64,000 bases of DNA from Rhodospirillaceae bacterium (GTDB taxonomy: Bacteria; Pseudomonadota; Alphaproteobacteria; Azospirillales; Azospirillaceae): the NCBI GenBank assembly GCA_029267445.1, contig JAJUIU010000003.1, forward strand, positions 62,001-126,000, given 5' to 3'. The notes beneath the pieces are model-generated. The model was not told the DNA's origin, searched no databases, and was given only the letters and a program-made list of their open reading frames with translations. This document shows positions 8,791 through 18,172 of the stretch, in pieces; positions within the stretch are counted from its first letter, which is position 1, and every line of letters starts with the position of its first letter. Both the position numbers and the translations under genes were made by a program.

Positions 8791-10755
8791 TCAGGCGGCG
8801 CGGATCGCCTGCAGGAAGCCTTCCACCTGCCGGCTCAGCAGGCTCGACTGGTTGGAAAGCTCCCCGGAGCTGCTGGCCACCTGGCTGGCGGCACTGCCCG
8901 ATTCCGCCGCCGCCTGCGTCACGCCGGCGATGTTGGACGAGACCTCGGTCGTGCCTTGGGCCGCCTGCTCGACGTTGCGGGCGATCTCCTGGGTGGCCGC
9001 CGCCTGCTCCTCCACGGCCGCGGCGATGGCGGCGGCGATCTCGTTCACCTCGGTGATCACGCCGGTGATCCGCCGGATCGCGTCCACGCTGCTGGTCGTC
9101 GCGGACTGGATCTCCCCGATCTGCGACGAGATCTCCTCGGTCGCCTTCTGAGTCTGCTGGGCGAGCTGCTTCACCTCCGCCGCCACCACGGCGAATCCCT
9201 TGCCGGCCTCTCCGGCCCGTGCCGCCTCGATCGTGGCGTTCAGGGCCAGCAGGTTGGTCTGGCTGGCGATCGAGTTGATCAGGTTCACGACCTCGCCGAT
9301 CCGGTGCGCGGCCTCGGCGAGTCCGTTCACCACGGCCTGGGTGCTCTGCGCCTCGTCCGCACCCTTGGCGGCGATCCGGCTGGAGTGGCTGACCTGCTTG
9401 CCGATCTCGGCGATGGAGCTGGAAAGCTCCTCGGCGGCGGACGCGACGGTCTGCACGTTGCTGGAGGCCTGCTCTGCCGCGGCCGCCACGGCCGTGGCCT
9501 GCCGGTTCGTCTCCTCCGCCGTGGCCGACATGGCCTGGGCGGACGCCTCCAGCTCGGTGGCGGCGGCGGCGACCGTATCGACGACCGCCTTCACGGTGGC
9601 CTCGAACTCGTTCGCCAGCTTCACCTGTGCCGTGATCAGGGACCAGCTCAGCATGGTGCCGACATAGTCGCCGCGCCGGTTCTTAACGGCCGAGATGCGC
9701 AGGTCCATGGCTTCCGAGCCCATGGTGATCTTCGCCTTCCACGGCAGTTTGGTCGGGTCCGACAGGATGCGCCGCTGGTGCTGCGGGTTCTTGTGGAAGA
9801 TGTCGATGGACTGTCCGATCAGCTGTTCGGCGCGCACGGGGATAAGGTGTTCCATCCCGCGCAGGGTGCTGGTCGTCATCTTGTTGGCATAGGTGATCTT
9901 GAACTCGTCCTTCGGGTCCGCGAGGATCACGGCGATCGGCATGTCATCGACCATCTGCTTCAGCCGGAAGGCCTCGACGACGGTGTCGCGCAGGGCCTGC
10001 ATGGCGGTCTGCATGCGGCCGATCTCGTCCTTGCGGTCGGTGGCGTCGACCGTGACCTCGTCGTCGCCGGCGGCGAGCCGGGACATGGCGTCGGTCAGCC
10101 GGGCGACCGGCCCGGAGATGGAGCGGACGATCAGGTAGGCGATGGCGACACCGATCGCCAGGGCGACCAGACCCGTCAGGATCATGGTGAGGCTGGCGCT
10201 CGACTTGGCGTCGGCAACGATGGTCACGGCCTGCTCGGTCGCCGACTGCTGACGGTCCTCGATGCCGCGGAAAAGGGCGCGCAGTTCGCTGACCGTGGCG
10301 ACGCCGGCATAGGCGGCGCTTTCGGCGGCCTTCAGGTCGCCGGCCTGCCCATGCTTGACCACCTGGGACATGGTGCCCTCGTATGCCGCAAGCTTCTGCT
10401 CGACCGTCGCGAGGGTGTCGGCGATGGCGGGATCGTTGGCCGCCCGCAGCTCACGGACGCGGCCTTTCAGCTTGTCAAGCTCGGCCGCCGCGTCGGCCTC
10501 GTGCTTGCGCCGATCGTCCGGGCTCAGTTCCAGGGGCAGGAACTCGACGTCCCGGGCCAGCGCCAGCAGGTTGGACGTCGCCCGGCTCGAGGAGAACATC
10601 GTCTGCGAGACCTCCTTCAGATGGAGGGTCTCGGCATAGAGCGTCTCGAGGGAGAACTTCGCGACGCCGAAGAGGACGGCGGCGATGGTCAGAAGCATCG
10701 CCACCAGACCGAAGATTTTCCGGCCCACCGGTTGGTTTTGTATCCACGCCTGCAT
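8791..10755 (-). CDS. Methyl-accepting chemotaxis protein with PAS domain
   Basis: 654 residues, ATG at 10755 with GGAGG seven bases upstream. A first membrane helix (about 12-34) is followed by a helical periplasmic domain (35-185), a second membrane helix (about 190-212), a HAMP domain (to ~262), a PAS domain (about 270-385, including [17 protein letters not shown] and the ITYANKM stretch) and the conserved signalling coiled coil with its hairpin tip ([20 protein letters not shown] then [11 protein letters not shown]). Such receptors relay ligand or redox signals to CheA/CheW. The PAS domain between HAMP and the signalling domain suggests cytoplasmic sensing as well. No che genes lie in the window, so it is an orphan receptor here. 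Confidence 0.93.
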   Translation of the reverse strand: MQAWIQNQPVGRKIFGLVAMLLTIAAVLFGVAKFSLETLYAETLHLKEVSQTMFSSSRATSNLLALARDVEFLPLELSPDDRRKHEADAAAELDKLKGRVRELRAANDPAIADTLATVEQKLAAYEGTMSQVVKHGQAGDLKAAESAAYAGVATVSELRALFRGIEDRQQSATEQAVTIVADAKSSASLTMILTGLVALAIGVAIAYLIVRSISGPVARLTDAMSRLAAGDDEVTVDATDRKDEIGRMQTAMQALRDTVVEAFRLKQMVDDMPIAVILADPKDEFKITYANKMTTSTLRGMEHLIPVRAEQLIGQSIDIFHKNPQHQRRILSDPTKLPWKAKITMGSEAMDLRISAVKNRRGDYVGTMLSWSLITAQVKLANEFEATVKAVVDTVAAAATELEASAQAMSATAEETNRQATAVAAAAEQASSNVQTVASAAEELSSSIAEIGKQVSHSSRIAAKGADEAQSTQAVVNGLAEAAHRIGEVVNLINSIASQTNLLALNATIEAARAGEAGKGFAVVAAEVKQLAQQTQKATEEISSQIGEIQSATTSSVDAIRRITGVITEVNEIAAAIAAAVEEQAAATQEIARNVEQAAQGTTEVSSNIAGVTQAAAESGSAASQVASSSGELSNQSSLLSRQVEGFLQAIRAA

Positions 10756-10864
10756 GTTGGCCTCCGCCCTGAACAGAAAACCGGACGTAAGGCAAGCATG
10801 ACACTTCTTGCGGAAAAATTAATTTAGCAAAAAATGTATGGTTAAGGAATCATTGACGAGTTCT

Positions 10865-10891
10865 CGATGTCGCAACGTATCGTGGACATCG
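10865..10891. repeat. Interrupted palindrome between receptor and NAGGN operon
   Basis: CGATGTC ... ACG tat CGT ... GACATCG forms a 7-bp outer and 3-bp inner stem in the 176-base gap between the receptor start (10755) and the end of the peptidase gene (10932). It could end the NAGGN transcript on the minus strand or be an operator for the receptor. The rest of the gap, around 10800-10860, is unusually A+T-rich and is the likely receptor promoter region, though I cannot assign clear -35/-10 boxes. Confidence 0.3.
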
Positions 10892-10931
10892 TGGCCGCCT
10901 TGCGAGTCCTCGGCGAATTCTTTGTCGATCT

Positions 10932-11993
10932 TCACCCGCCGACCGGCGGGCTTTGCATGTACAGCGTGATCAGCCGGGCGAGATCCTCCAGCGCGCTCAC
11001 ATGCGTGCGTTCGTAGCCGTGGGAGGCGTCGACCCCGAAGCAGAGCAGGGCGGTGCGGATGTCGTTCCCCGCCTCGATGGCGGCGGCGCTGTCGCACCGG
11101 TAGTAGCGGAAGATGTCGCGCTGGTGCGGGATGTGGAACTCCCGCGCCAGCTCGATCAGCGACCGTGTCAGCCGCATGTCGAACGGGCCGGTGCTGTCGG
11201 CCATGGCGACGGTGACCCCGTACTCGCTGCTGTTCTGGCCCGGTGCCGGGGTGCCGTTGTCGATCGTCACCATCTCGGCGACGTCCTGATGCAGGACGGT
11301 GGAGGCGCCGGAGCCGACCTCCTCGCTGATGGTGAATAGGAGGTGGCAGTCGACCGGCAGTTCCACGCGCGCTTCCAACACGGCCTTCGCCGCCGCAAGC
11401 ATCGTGGCGACACCGGCCTTGTCATCGAGATGGCGGGAGACGATGAAGCCGCTGGACAGGAACTCCGGCTGCGGATCAATGGACACGGCGTCGCCGATAT
11501 GGATGCCGAGTTCCATCAGGTCCGCGATGCCGGAGACGCGCTCATCCACCCGCAGCTCCACATGCTGCCAGCCGACCGGTGCCGTATCGACCTCCTCGTT
11601 GTAGGTGTGGCCGGACGCCTTGAGCGGCAGGATCGTGCCGCGGCGGATGCCCGTCTCCGTCATCACGGTGCAGCGCGCACCCTCGGCGAACCGGGCCGAC
11701 CAGTGCCCGATGGGCACAAGTTCCAGCCGGCCGTTCTCCTTCAGCCGCTTCACCTGGGCGCCCAGCGTGTCGATATGGGCGACGATGGCCCGGTCCGGAG
11801 AGTAGCGCCGGCCCGACAGGTTCGCCCGGATGGCGCCCCGGCGGGTCATCTCGAACGGGATGCCGAGGCGGCCCAATTCCGCCTGGAGCACCCCCACCGC
11901 TTGGTCGGTGAAGCCGGTGGGGCTGGGTGTGTCGAGAAGCTGCCGCAGAAGCGTGGTCAGATAGTCGGAGTCGATCGGCAGCGGCCGTGGCAT
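10932..11993 (-). CDS. NAGGN-system M42-family metallopeptidase
   Basis: 353 residues, ATG at 11993 overlapping the stop of the upstream ngg gene as ATGA. It shows the M42/M20-like aminopeptidase metal motifs in order: VAHIDTLG (His-x-Asp), SRHLDDKAG (bridging Asp), FTISEEVGSG (catalytic Glu pair), TIDNGTPAPG, and a late GVDASHGYERTH. This family is encoded together with N-acetylglutaminylglutamine amide synthesis genes in many bacteria and is assumed to process or recycle that osmolyte dipeptide; its exact reaction is not established. It is the last gene of the operon asnO-ngg-peptidase and cytoplasmic by lack of a signal peptide. Confidence 0.9.
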   Translation of the reverse strand: MPRPLPIDSDYLTTLLRQLLDTPSPTGFTDQAVGVLQAELGRLGIPFEMTRRGAIRANLSGRRYSPDRAIVAHIDTLGAQVKRLKENGRLELVPIGHWSARFAEGARCTVMTETGIRRGTILPLKASGHTYNEEVDTAPVGWQHVELRVDERVSGIADLMELGIHIGDAVSIDPQPEFLSSGFIVSRHLDDKAGVATMLAAAKAVLEARVELPVDCHLLFTISEEVGSGASTVLHQDVAEMVTIDNGTPAPGQNSSEYGVTVAMADSTGPFDMRLTRSLIELAREFHIPHQRDIFRYYRCDSAAAIEAGNDIRTALLCFGVDASHGYERTHVSALEDLARLITLYMQSPPVGG

Positions 11994-13747
11994 CAGCCTC
12001 CCCCTTTCGTGTGCGGGAACAGCAGGTCGATGAAACGCTCGGCCGTGGGCTGGGGTTCATGGTTGGCGAGGCCGGGCCGCTCGTTCGCCTCGATGATCAC
12101 GTAGTCCGCCCCGGCGGGATCGGGCACGAGGAAGTCGAAGCCGACGACCGGGATGCCGATCCGCCGCGCCGCCTCCTCGGCCACGACGGCGAGTTTGGGA
12201 TTCAGCCTCGCCGTCACGTCGTGGATGGTGCCGCCCGTGTGCAGATTGGCGGTCTTGCGGACCCGGACGGTGACGCCCGCCGGCGGCACATCCTCCATGC
12301 CGAAGCCCGCGGCCCCCACGCAGCGCTCGGTCTCCGCGTCAAGCGGGATGCGGCTTTCGCCCCCCGTCGCCGCCGCCCGTCGGCGGCTCCGCTCCTCGAT
12401 CAGCGCCCGCACGGTCTGCCGTCCGTCGCCCACCACCTCGGCCGGGCAGCGGATCGCCGCCGCGACGACGCGATAGTCGATGACGACGATGCGGAGGTCA
12501 TGCCCCTCCACGAACTGCTCCAGCAGCACCGTCTCGCAATGGTTCCGCGCGGCGGCGACGGCCCGCTCCAGGGTCTCCGCGTCTCGGACGTCGACGGTGA
12601 TCCCCCGGCCCTGTTCTCCCCGCGCCGGCTTCACCACCACGCTGCCATGGGTCGCCAGGAACGCGCGGTCCGCCTCGGCGTCCAACGCCGGACGCTGGTC
12701 GGGAACGCGCAGGCCCGCCTTGGCCAGGAGGCGCCGCGTCACAGCCTTGTCGTCGCAGCGGCTCATGGCGACGGCGTTCGTCAGTTCCGACAGGCTCTCG
12801 CGGCAGGCGACGCTGCGCCCACCGGCGGTCAGGCAGAAGAAGCCGGCTTCCGCATCCTGCACCTCGCAGGCGATGCCCCGCCGCCGGGCCTCGTTGATGA
12901 TGATCATGGCGTAGGGGTTCAGCCGGGCCTCGTCCTCCGGCGGGGGGCCCATGAACAAGGCCTCGTTCATCGGGCTCTTCGTCTTCAGCGCGAAGGCGGG
13001 AATGCGTCGGAACCCCAGCCGCTCGTACAGCGCGATCGCCGCGTCGTTGTCGTGCAGCACCGACAGATCCAGGAAGGTGCGGCCGCGCGCCATGAAGTGC
13101 TCCGCCACGGTGCGCACCAGGTTCTCACCCACCCCGGCGAAGGGGGCCTGGTCGTCGACGGCGAGGCACCAGAGCGAGCTCCCGTTCTCCGGATCGCCGA
13201 AGGCGCGTCGGTGATCGACGCCGGAGACGACCCCCACGACCCGCCCGGTCGCCTCGTCCACGGCGATGAAGTGGGAGAGGGTGCGGCTGTGCCGGGTGGC
13301 CATCAGGAACTCGATCCCCGGCGGCACCATGTGGCGGCGGGCATGGATGGCGACCGCCGCTTCAGCCTCCTCCCGGCGGCGCAGGCGGCGCACGGCGTAG
13401 CCTCGCGGCCGGCGCCGGCCCGCACGATAATCCGACAGCCAGAGCCGATAGGTGTGCGACGGGTCGAGGAACAGCTCCTGCGGCGCCTTTGCCAGCACGA
13501 CGTGCGGGTCCTGCAGGTAGAGTGCTATGTCGCGCCGCTCCGGCCGTTCCCGCCGCATCGTCTCGACCAGCCGATCCAGGTCGGTGAAGGTGTGGGCGAA
13601 AATCAGTCGCCCCCAGCCGCAGTCGATCACCGCCTCGGGCCTGTACTCCACCTCGGGGTCGCCCTGCGGCGCGCGCCGGCGGATGAGGGACAGGGTCGGG
13701 CTGACGTGCCGCTCGAGCCTGTGCTGGTGGCCTCGTGGAACGCTCAT
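11993..13747 (-). CDS. ngg: N-acetylglutaminylglutamine synthetase
   Basis: 584 residues if translation starts at the ATG at 13747 (MSVPRGHQHRLERH); an open frame continues 43 codons upstream but that part is basic and unlike the family. The N-terminal half carries a GNAT acetyltransferase domain (about 130-290: FIAVDEATGRVVGVVSGVDH, then the acetyl-CoA region FAGVGENLVRTV and ALYERLGFRRI). The C-terminal half is an ATP-grasp ligase (about 340-580: VVVKPARGEQGRGITVDV, EQFVEGHDLRIVVID, FDFLVPDP...YVIIEANERPG). The enzyme acetylates and ligates glutamine to make N-acetylglutaminylglutamine, the precursor of the dipeptide osmolyte NAGGN. Sits between asnO (22 bases upstream) and the M42 peptidase (ATGA overlap). 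Confidence 0.93.
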   Translation of the reverse strand: MSVPRGHQHRLERHVSPTLSLIRRRAPQGDPEVEYRPEAVIDCGWGRLIFAHTFTDLDRLVETMRRERPERRDIALYLQDPHVVLAKAPQELFLDPSHTYRLWLSDYRAGRRRPRGYAVRRLRRREEAEAAVAIHARRHMVPPGIEFLMATRHSRTLSHFIAVDEATGRVVGVVSGVDHRRAFGDPENGSSLWCLAVDDQAPFAGVGENLVRTVAEHFMARGRTFLDLSVLHDNDAAIALYERLGFRRIPAFALKTKSPMNEALFMGPPPEDEARLNPYAMIIINEARRRGIACEVQDAEAGFFCLTAGGRSVACRESLSELTNAVAMSRCDDKAVTRRLLAKAGLRVPDQRPALDAEADRAFLATHGSVVVKPARGEQGRGITVDVRDAETLERAVAAARNHCETVLLEQFVEGHDLRIVVIDYRVVAAAIRCPAEVVGDGRQTVRALIEERSRRRAAATGGESRIPLDAETERCVGAAGFGMEDVPPAGVTVRVRKTANLHTGGTIHDVTARLNPKLAVVAEEAARRIGIPVVGFDFLVPDPAGADYVIIEANERPGLANHEPQPTAERFIDLLFPHTKGGG

Positions 13748-13769
13748 GGAATGTCCTCCGCGGGCCCGC

Positions 13770-15545
13770 TCAGAGCCCATGTTCCTGGAGCCAGAATTCC
13801 AGCAGGCCGATCTGCCAGAGCTTGGATCCGCCCAGCGGCGTGATGTGCGCCTCCGGGTCCGCAAGCAGACGGTCAACGTATCCAGGCTGGAACAATCCCC
13901 GCCGCCGCGCCGTCCCGCCCGTGGCGAGATCGCGCACCAGCTCCAGGAAAGGGCCGCGCAGGTACTTCAGCGCCGGCACCGGGAAGTACCCCTTCGGGCG
14001 GTTGATCACGGCGGCTGGAATGACTTCGCGGGCCGCCTCCTTCAGCACATGCTTGCCGCCCTCGGCCACCTTGAACTCCGCGGGGATGCGGGCCGCCAGC
14101 TCGACCAGCTCGTGGTCGAGGAAGGGCACCCTGGCCTCCAGGCCCGACGCCATGGTCATGTTGTCCACCCGCTTCACCGGGTCGTCGACCAGCATGACGG
14201 TGGTGTCCAGACGCAGCGCCTTGTCGACCGGACGGTCGGCACCCTGCTCGGCGAACCGCTCCTCCACGAAGGCCCGGGCATGGTCGCCATCCAGCAGGCC
14301 CGGGTTCAGCGCGGCCGCCATCTCCGCATGGTCGCGGTCGAAGAACACCCGGGCGTAGTCGGCGACGGCGTTGCCGCTGTCCAGCAGGGGCGGGTACCAG
14401 TGGTAGCCGCCGAACACCTCGTCGGCACCCTGGCCCGACTGCACGACCTTAACGTGCTTCGCCACCTCGCGGGACAGCAGGAAGAAGCCGATGTTGTCGT
14501 GGCTGACCATCGGTTCGGCCATGGCCCGCACACAGGCGGCGAGCTCCGGCAGCGCCCGGCCGCTGTCGACGAACAGGCGATGGTGGTCGGTGCCGAACCG
14601 CTCCGCGACGATGTCGGAATATTGGAACTCGTCGCCCCGCTCCTCCCCGACGGTTTCGAACCCGATGGAGAAGGTCTTGAGGCCAGCCTGACCGTCCTCG
14701 GCCAGCAGCCCGGTGATCAGGGAACTGTCCAGCCCCCCGGACAGCAGCACGCCGACCGGAACGTCGGCCACCCGGCGGCGGCGGACGGCTTTGCGCAGGC
14801 ATGCCAGCACGTCCGCCTGCCAGTCGGCCAGGGTCTTGCCCGCGTCCTCCGGTCCCGGACCGTAGCGGACCCGCCAGTAGCGCGTCTCCGTTCGCCGCCC
14901 GTCCGGCTCGATGGCGAGCAAGGTGGCTGGCGGCAGCTTCCGCACTCCCTTCAAAATGGTGCGCGGGGCGGGGACCACGGCGTGGAAGCTCATGTAATGA
15001 TGCAGCGCCACCGGATCGATCGCGGTGTCCACGCCGCCTCCCGCCAGCAGGGCGGGCAGGGTGGAGGCGAAGCGCAGGGCGCCCTGGACCTCCGCCAGAT
15101 AGAGCGGCTTGATCCCCAGCCGGTCGCGGCCGAGCAGGACCCGCCCGCTGTCCCGTTCCAGGATGGCGAAGGCGAACATCCCGTTCAGCCGCTCGACGAA
15201 CCGGTCCCCCCAGGCCTTGTAAGCCTTCAGCAGCACCTCCGTGTCCCCGGTCGAGAAGAAGCGGAAACCCGCCTCTTCCAGCTCCCGGCGGAGCTCCTTG
15301 TGATTGTAGATGCAGCCGTTGAAGACGATCGCGAGACCGAGGGCCGGGTCCACCATCGGCTGCTGCGCCGCCTCGCTCAGGTCGATGATCTTCAGCCGCT
15401 GGTGGCCCAGCGCCACCTGCCCCTGCGCGAACACGCCGTGTCCGTCCGGCCCGCGGTCGGCCATCCGACCGCACATCGCGGCTACGGCGGCGACATCCGG
15501 CCGCCCGCCCCGATCAAGCCTGATCTCTCCACTGATGCCGCACAT
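13770..15545 (-). CDS. asnO: N-acetylglutaminylglutamine amidotransferase (asparagine synthase family)
   Basis: 591 residues starting MCGISGE, so Cys2 becomes the N-terminal nucleophile of the class II glutaminase domain (1-210, with RGPDGHG and FNGCIYNH). The synthase domain (about 230-560) has the PP-loop LLSGGLDSS near residue 267 and SGQGADEVFGGYHWY. In Sinorhizobium the homologue amidates N-acetylglutaminylglutamine to the compatible solute NAGGN; the linked ngg and M42 genes argue for that role rather than asparagine synthesis. First gene of the operon. Its leader (15546 upward) contains GC-rich hairpins, including CGACCCT/AGGGTCG at 15604-15622. Osmotic induction is expected from the pathway but not shown by the sequence. 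Confidence 0.93.
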   Translation of the reverse strand: MCGISGEIRLDRGGRPDVAAVAAMCGRMADRGPDGHGVFAQGQVALGHQRLKIIDLSEAAQQPMVDPALGLAIVFNGCIYNHKELRRELEEAGFRFFSTGDTEVLLKAYKAWGDRFVERLNGMFAFAILERDSGRVLLGRDRLGIKPLYLAEVQGALRFASTLPALLAGGGVDTAIDPVALHHYMSFHAVVPAPRTILKGVRKLPPATLLAIEPDGRRTETRYWRVRYGPGPEDAGKTLADWQADVLACLRKAVRRRRVADVPVGVLLSGGLDSSLITGLLAEDGQAGLKTFSIGFETVGEERGDEFQYSDIVAERFGTDHHRLFVDSGRALPELAACVRAMAEPMVSHDNIGFFLLSREVAKHVKVVQSGQGADEVFGGYHWYPPLLDSGNAVADYARVFFDRDHAEMAAALNPGLLDGDHARAFVEERFAEQGADRPVDKALRLDTTVMLVDDPVKRVDNMTMASGLEARVPFLDHELVELAARIPAEFKVAEGGKHVLKEAAREVIPAAVINRPKGYFPVPALKYLRGPFLELVRDLATGGTARRRGLFQPGYVDRLLADPEAHITPLGGSKLWQIGLLEFWLQEHGL

Positions 15546-15855
15546 CGGCCGTCCATCTCCTCACGTCTGTCCGCGCGCTTCCGGGGCGCGGAACGGCGTG
15601 CCGCGACCCTGGGAAAGGGTCGGGCACCGTGCGGACCTGACGGGGAGGCGTTCGCCGATTCCATTGGGATCGGACGGACCGGGCCTGCGCGGGCCAGATA
15701 CTCGAGCGTCACCGCCAAGTCGCTGGATGTCGGTGCGCAAGCGCAACCGGCCTCGGTTGTTTAGAGGAGGATGGGGGAGGGGTCCACACACCCTAGGTCG
15801 TACCCGGACGGTGCCCAAAGGCCGACCACCATCGGCCTAAGCCTCCCCCCAAGCC
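15546..15855. other. Intergenic region upstream of the NAGGN operon
   Basis: About 310 bases without a convincing gene. It holds the leader of asnO with a GAGGAG ribosome site about 12 bases from the start, a 7-bp hairpin at 15604-15622, a small 6-bp hairpin CAACCG/CGGTTG at 15744-15759, and the terminator-like hairpin of the glycosyltransferase gene at 15819-15838. No clear sigma-70 boxes were found. Confidence 0.5.
15819..15838 (-). terminator. Terminator-like hairpin after the GT4 gene
   Basis: AGGCCGA / TCGGCCT, a 7-bp perfect stem with a six-base loop, lies about 18 bases past the stop of the glycosyltransferase gene and is followed on the minus strand by TTTGGG. Short U-tract, so moderate support only. 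Confidence 0.45.
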
Positions 15856-17061
15856 TCAGCCCGGCACGGCGCGCGGCCAGGTCTCAGCCTCCTCGCGGGG
15901 GACCGCGAACGGACCGGCCGAGTCGTCCAGGGCCCGCAACACCGACTCCGCGATCTCGCGGCGGAACCGCTGCGGGTTGAACCGCAAGGCGTTCTCCCGG
16001 CAGACCGCCGGGACGATGCGGTCCCGTTCCGCCTCGAACGCCGTCACGGCGTCGATCAGGCTTTCCACATCCTGACGGTCGAAGAAGGCGCCGGTCGGCC
16101 GATCCGAACCCAGGCCGCGCACGCTTTCCAGCACGCCCCCCTTGCCGAAGGCGATGACGGGCGTTCCGCAAGCCTGCGCCTCGACCGGCAGGATGCCGAA
16201 GTCCTCCTCCGCCGCGAAGACGAAGGCGCGGGCGCGCTGTATGTGCCGGACCAGGACATCCGTCGGCTGGAAGCCCATCAGGTGCACGTTCGGTCCCGCC
16301 TTGGCCCGCACCTTTGGCATCTCGGGGCCTTCGCCGATCACCACCAGGGTCTTGTCGGGCATGCGGGCGAAGGCCTCGACGATAAGGTCGATCTTCTTGT
16401 AGGGCACCATCCGCGACGCGGTGACGTAGAAGTCCTCCTTCTCCGCCGCCAGCTGGAACCGGCCCGTGTCGACCGGCGGGTAGATGACCTCGGCGCTGCG
16501 CCGGTAGGTCTTCCAGATGCGCCGGGCGATGAACTGGCTGTTGGCGATGAAGCTGTCCACGCCGTTTGCGGTGCGGGCGTCCCACATGCGGATGTAATGC
16601 AGGATCTGGCGCGCCATCCAGGCGCGCGGCCCGGAAAGCAGATTCGACTGGCGGAGATAGAAGTGCTGGAGGTCCCAGGCGTAGCGCGCCGGCGAGTGGA
16701 CGTAGCTGACATGCTTCTGATCGGGGCCGGTGATGGCTCCTTTGGCGACAGCGTAGGAACTGGACAGGACCACGTCGTAACCGGACAGGTCGAACTGCTC
16801 CACCGCGACAGGCATGAGCGGCAGGTAGGGGCGGTGGTTCTTCGCCACGCGCGGCATCTTCTGCAGGAACGAGGTGTGCACCGGACGGCCCTGCAGGAAC
16901 CCCGTCTGGTCCGGCGGCAGGAAGTTGATCAGGGTGTAGACGTCCGCCTCGGGGAACAGCAGCAGGAACTGCTCCAGCACCCGCTCGGCACCGGCGTAGG
17001 TGTAAAGCCAGTCGTGGACGACCGCGACCCGAAGGTCCGGCAGCTCTGGAATTGAATTCAT
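15856..17061 (-). CDS. Glycosyltransferase family 4 (WbaZ-like mannosyltransferase type)
   Basis: 401 residues, ATG at 17061. GT-B fold signs: N-terminal LRVAVVHDWLYTYAGAERVL, SYVHSPARYAWDL, YPPVDTGRF, then the donor-binding half with ASRMVPYKKIDLIVEAFARM, VIGEGPEMPKV and FAAEEDFGILPVEAQACGTP, where the two Glu residues form the retaining EX7E-type motif. This is the pattern of WbaZ/WbdB-like transferases that add mannose or related sugars to lipid-linked glycans. It follows the sugar-phosphate transferase gene at 17129-17836 by 67 bases on the same strand, consistent with a two-gene unit making and extending an undecaprenyl-linked sugar. The exact sugar cannot be read from the sequence. Confidence 0.9.
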   Translation of the reverse strand: MNSIPELPDLRVAVVHDWLYTYAGAERVLEQFLLLFPEADVYTLINFLPPDQTGFLQGRPVHTSFLQKMPRVAKNHRPYLPLMPVAVEQFDLSGYDVVLSSSYAVAKGAITGPDQKHVSYVHSPARYAWDLQHFYLRQSNLLSGPRAWMARQILHYIRMWDARTANGVDSFIANSQFIARRIWKTYRRSAEVIYPPVDTGRFQLAAEKEDFYVTASRMVPYKKIDLIVEAFARMPDKTLVVIGEGPEMPKVRAKAGPNVHLMGFQPTDVLVRHIQRARAFVFAAEEDFGILPVEAQACGTPVIAFGKGGVLESVRGLGSDRPTGAFFDRQDVESLIDAVTAFEAERDRIVPAVCRENALRFNPQRFRREIAESVLRALDDSAGPFAVPREEAETWPRAVPG

Positions 17062-17128
17062 GCGCTCGCCCGTTCTGCGGCTGTTTCGGCTGCGACTGTT
17101 GTGGCTGCGACTGTCGTGGTTGTGCGCG

Positions 17129-17836
17129 TCAACTCGTGGAATCGACCTTCAGGACCGCTCCGACGGTCGCGATCAACAGACGCAGATCCGTTCCAACGGA
17201 ACAGCTGTCGGCGTAATGCCGCTCGATCTCGACGCGTTGCGCGAAGGTGGTGCGGTTGCGGCCGCCGACCTGCCACGGGCCTGTAAGGCCGGGCTTGGCG
17301 CGCAGGATGCTGTCGTAGGCCCCACCCATCTTGCCGCGTTCGCCCGGCAGATACGGGCGCGGACCCACGATGCTCATCTCGCCGCGCAGCACGTTGATCA
17401 GCTGCGGCAGCTCATCGAGGCTGGACTTGCGCAGGAAACGTCCGAACGGGGTGACGCGGGGGTCGCGCGTCAGCTTGTGGAAGACGGCGTACTCGGCCCT
17501 GAGTTCCGGCGAGCCGGCCAGGACGGCCTGGAGACGCTCCTCCGCGTCGACGACCATCGTCCGGAACTTCAGCAGGTGGAAACGCTCCCCGCCGGCCCCC
17601 ATCCGCTGTTGGCGGAAGAAGATCGGGCCGGGCGATCCCACGCGGATCGCCAGCGCGATCACCAGCATGGCGGGCAGGAACGCCAGGAGCGCCAGCGCGC
17701 TCACCAGGACGTCGAACAGGCGCTTTCCGGAATAGGTGGCGAGCGCCGGGCCGGGGGAGATCCGGTCTTCCCGCAGTCCCGAACTGTCGAGACCATGCCC
17801 TGCGCCGTCCGAAAGGTCCTCCGGATTGACGAGCAT
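17129..17836 (-). CDS. Initiating sugar-phosphate transferase (WcaJ/ExoY-type polyprenyl-phosphate glycosylphosphotransferase)
   Basis: 235 residues from the ATG at 17836 (GGAG eight bases upstream); an upstream TTG adds four codons but is less likely. After a short polar N-terminus there is one membrane segment (about 40-65, KRLFDVLVSALALLAFLPAM). The catalytic domain follows: RMGAGGERFHLLKFRTMVVD, LTRDPRVTPFGRFLRKSSLD, ELPQLINVLRGEMSIVGPRP and KPGLTGPWQVGGR. These are the signatures of enzymes that move a sugar-1-phosphate from a nucleotide sugar to undecaprenyl phosphate, starting exopolysaccharide or O-antigen repeats. It lacks the extra N-terminal helices of full WcaJ/WbaP proteins, so it is the short ExoY-like form. 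Confidence 0.92.
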   Translation of the reverse strand: MLVNPEDLSDGAGHGLDSSGLREDRISPGPALATYSGKRLFDVLVSALALLAFLPAMLVIALAIRVGSPGPIFFRQQRMGAGGERFHLLKFRTMVVDAEERLQAVLAGSPELRAEYAVFHKLTRDPRVTPFGRFLRKSSLDELPQLINVLRGEMSIVGPRPYLPGERGKMGGAYDSILRAKPGLTGPWQVGGRNRTTFAQRVEIERHYADSCSVGTDLRLLIATVGAVLKVDSTS

Positions 17837-18172
17837 ACGAGGCTCCAAGCTATGTCATTTTTTTCGTGGCCGGCGCCACGAACTTAGCCGGCGCAGACCC
17901 GCTTAATAACGCGGACTGCCGAGAAACGTATAATGATCAAATGGTTTTTTTACGAATTAGCCCAGCCGAAGGTGGGTTCTATATTGATTGTTCTCTCCAT
18001 TGTGGGCCAACAAATACTCTGTTTGTGCTTGACTGCCCTCGGTTTCGATGAAAGAAGGTGGTAGAACGCGGATGCGCCGGCGCGAATGGGGCGTGCGATC
18101 CGCCCGCCGCGCTTTGGCGCCGCCGGGTCCGGGTCCCATGATCCGGTCCGCGATAACCCCGTGGAGCCCGAC
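17837..18172. other. A+T-rich divergent intergenic region
   Basis: 336 bases between the divergent sugar transferase and MaoC genes. 17880-18060 is clearly richer in A+T than anything around it. An 8-bp hairpin TTCGTGGC/GCCACGAA (17863-17882) lies in the leader of the sugar transferase mRNA. A TATAAT hexamer occurs at 17929-17934 and a TTGACT near 18029, but neither has a well-placed partner box. A 61-codon open frame here lacks a ribosome site and was not called. Confidence 0.45.

Noticed and set aside
7834-10827. A 997-codon open frame on the plus strand across three minus-strand genes
   Set aside because: It is the antisense frame typical of GC-rich DNA; its product is His/Gly/Arg/Gln-rich without domains while the minus strand encodes well-known families.
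13527-15764. A 745-codon open frame on the plus strand
   Set aside because: Antisense to ngg and asnO, which have complete catalytic motifs; composition is low-complexity.
17866-18051. 61-codon open frame in the A+T-rich intergenic region
   Set aside because: No ribosome site, start inside a hairpin, no recognisable pattern.
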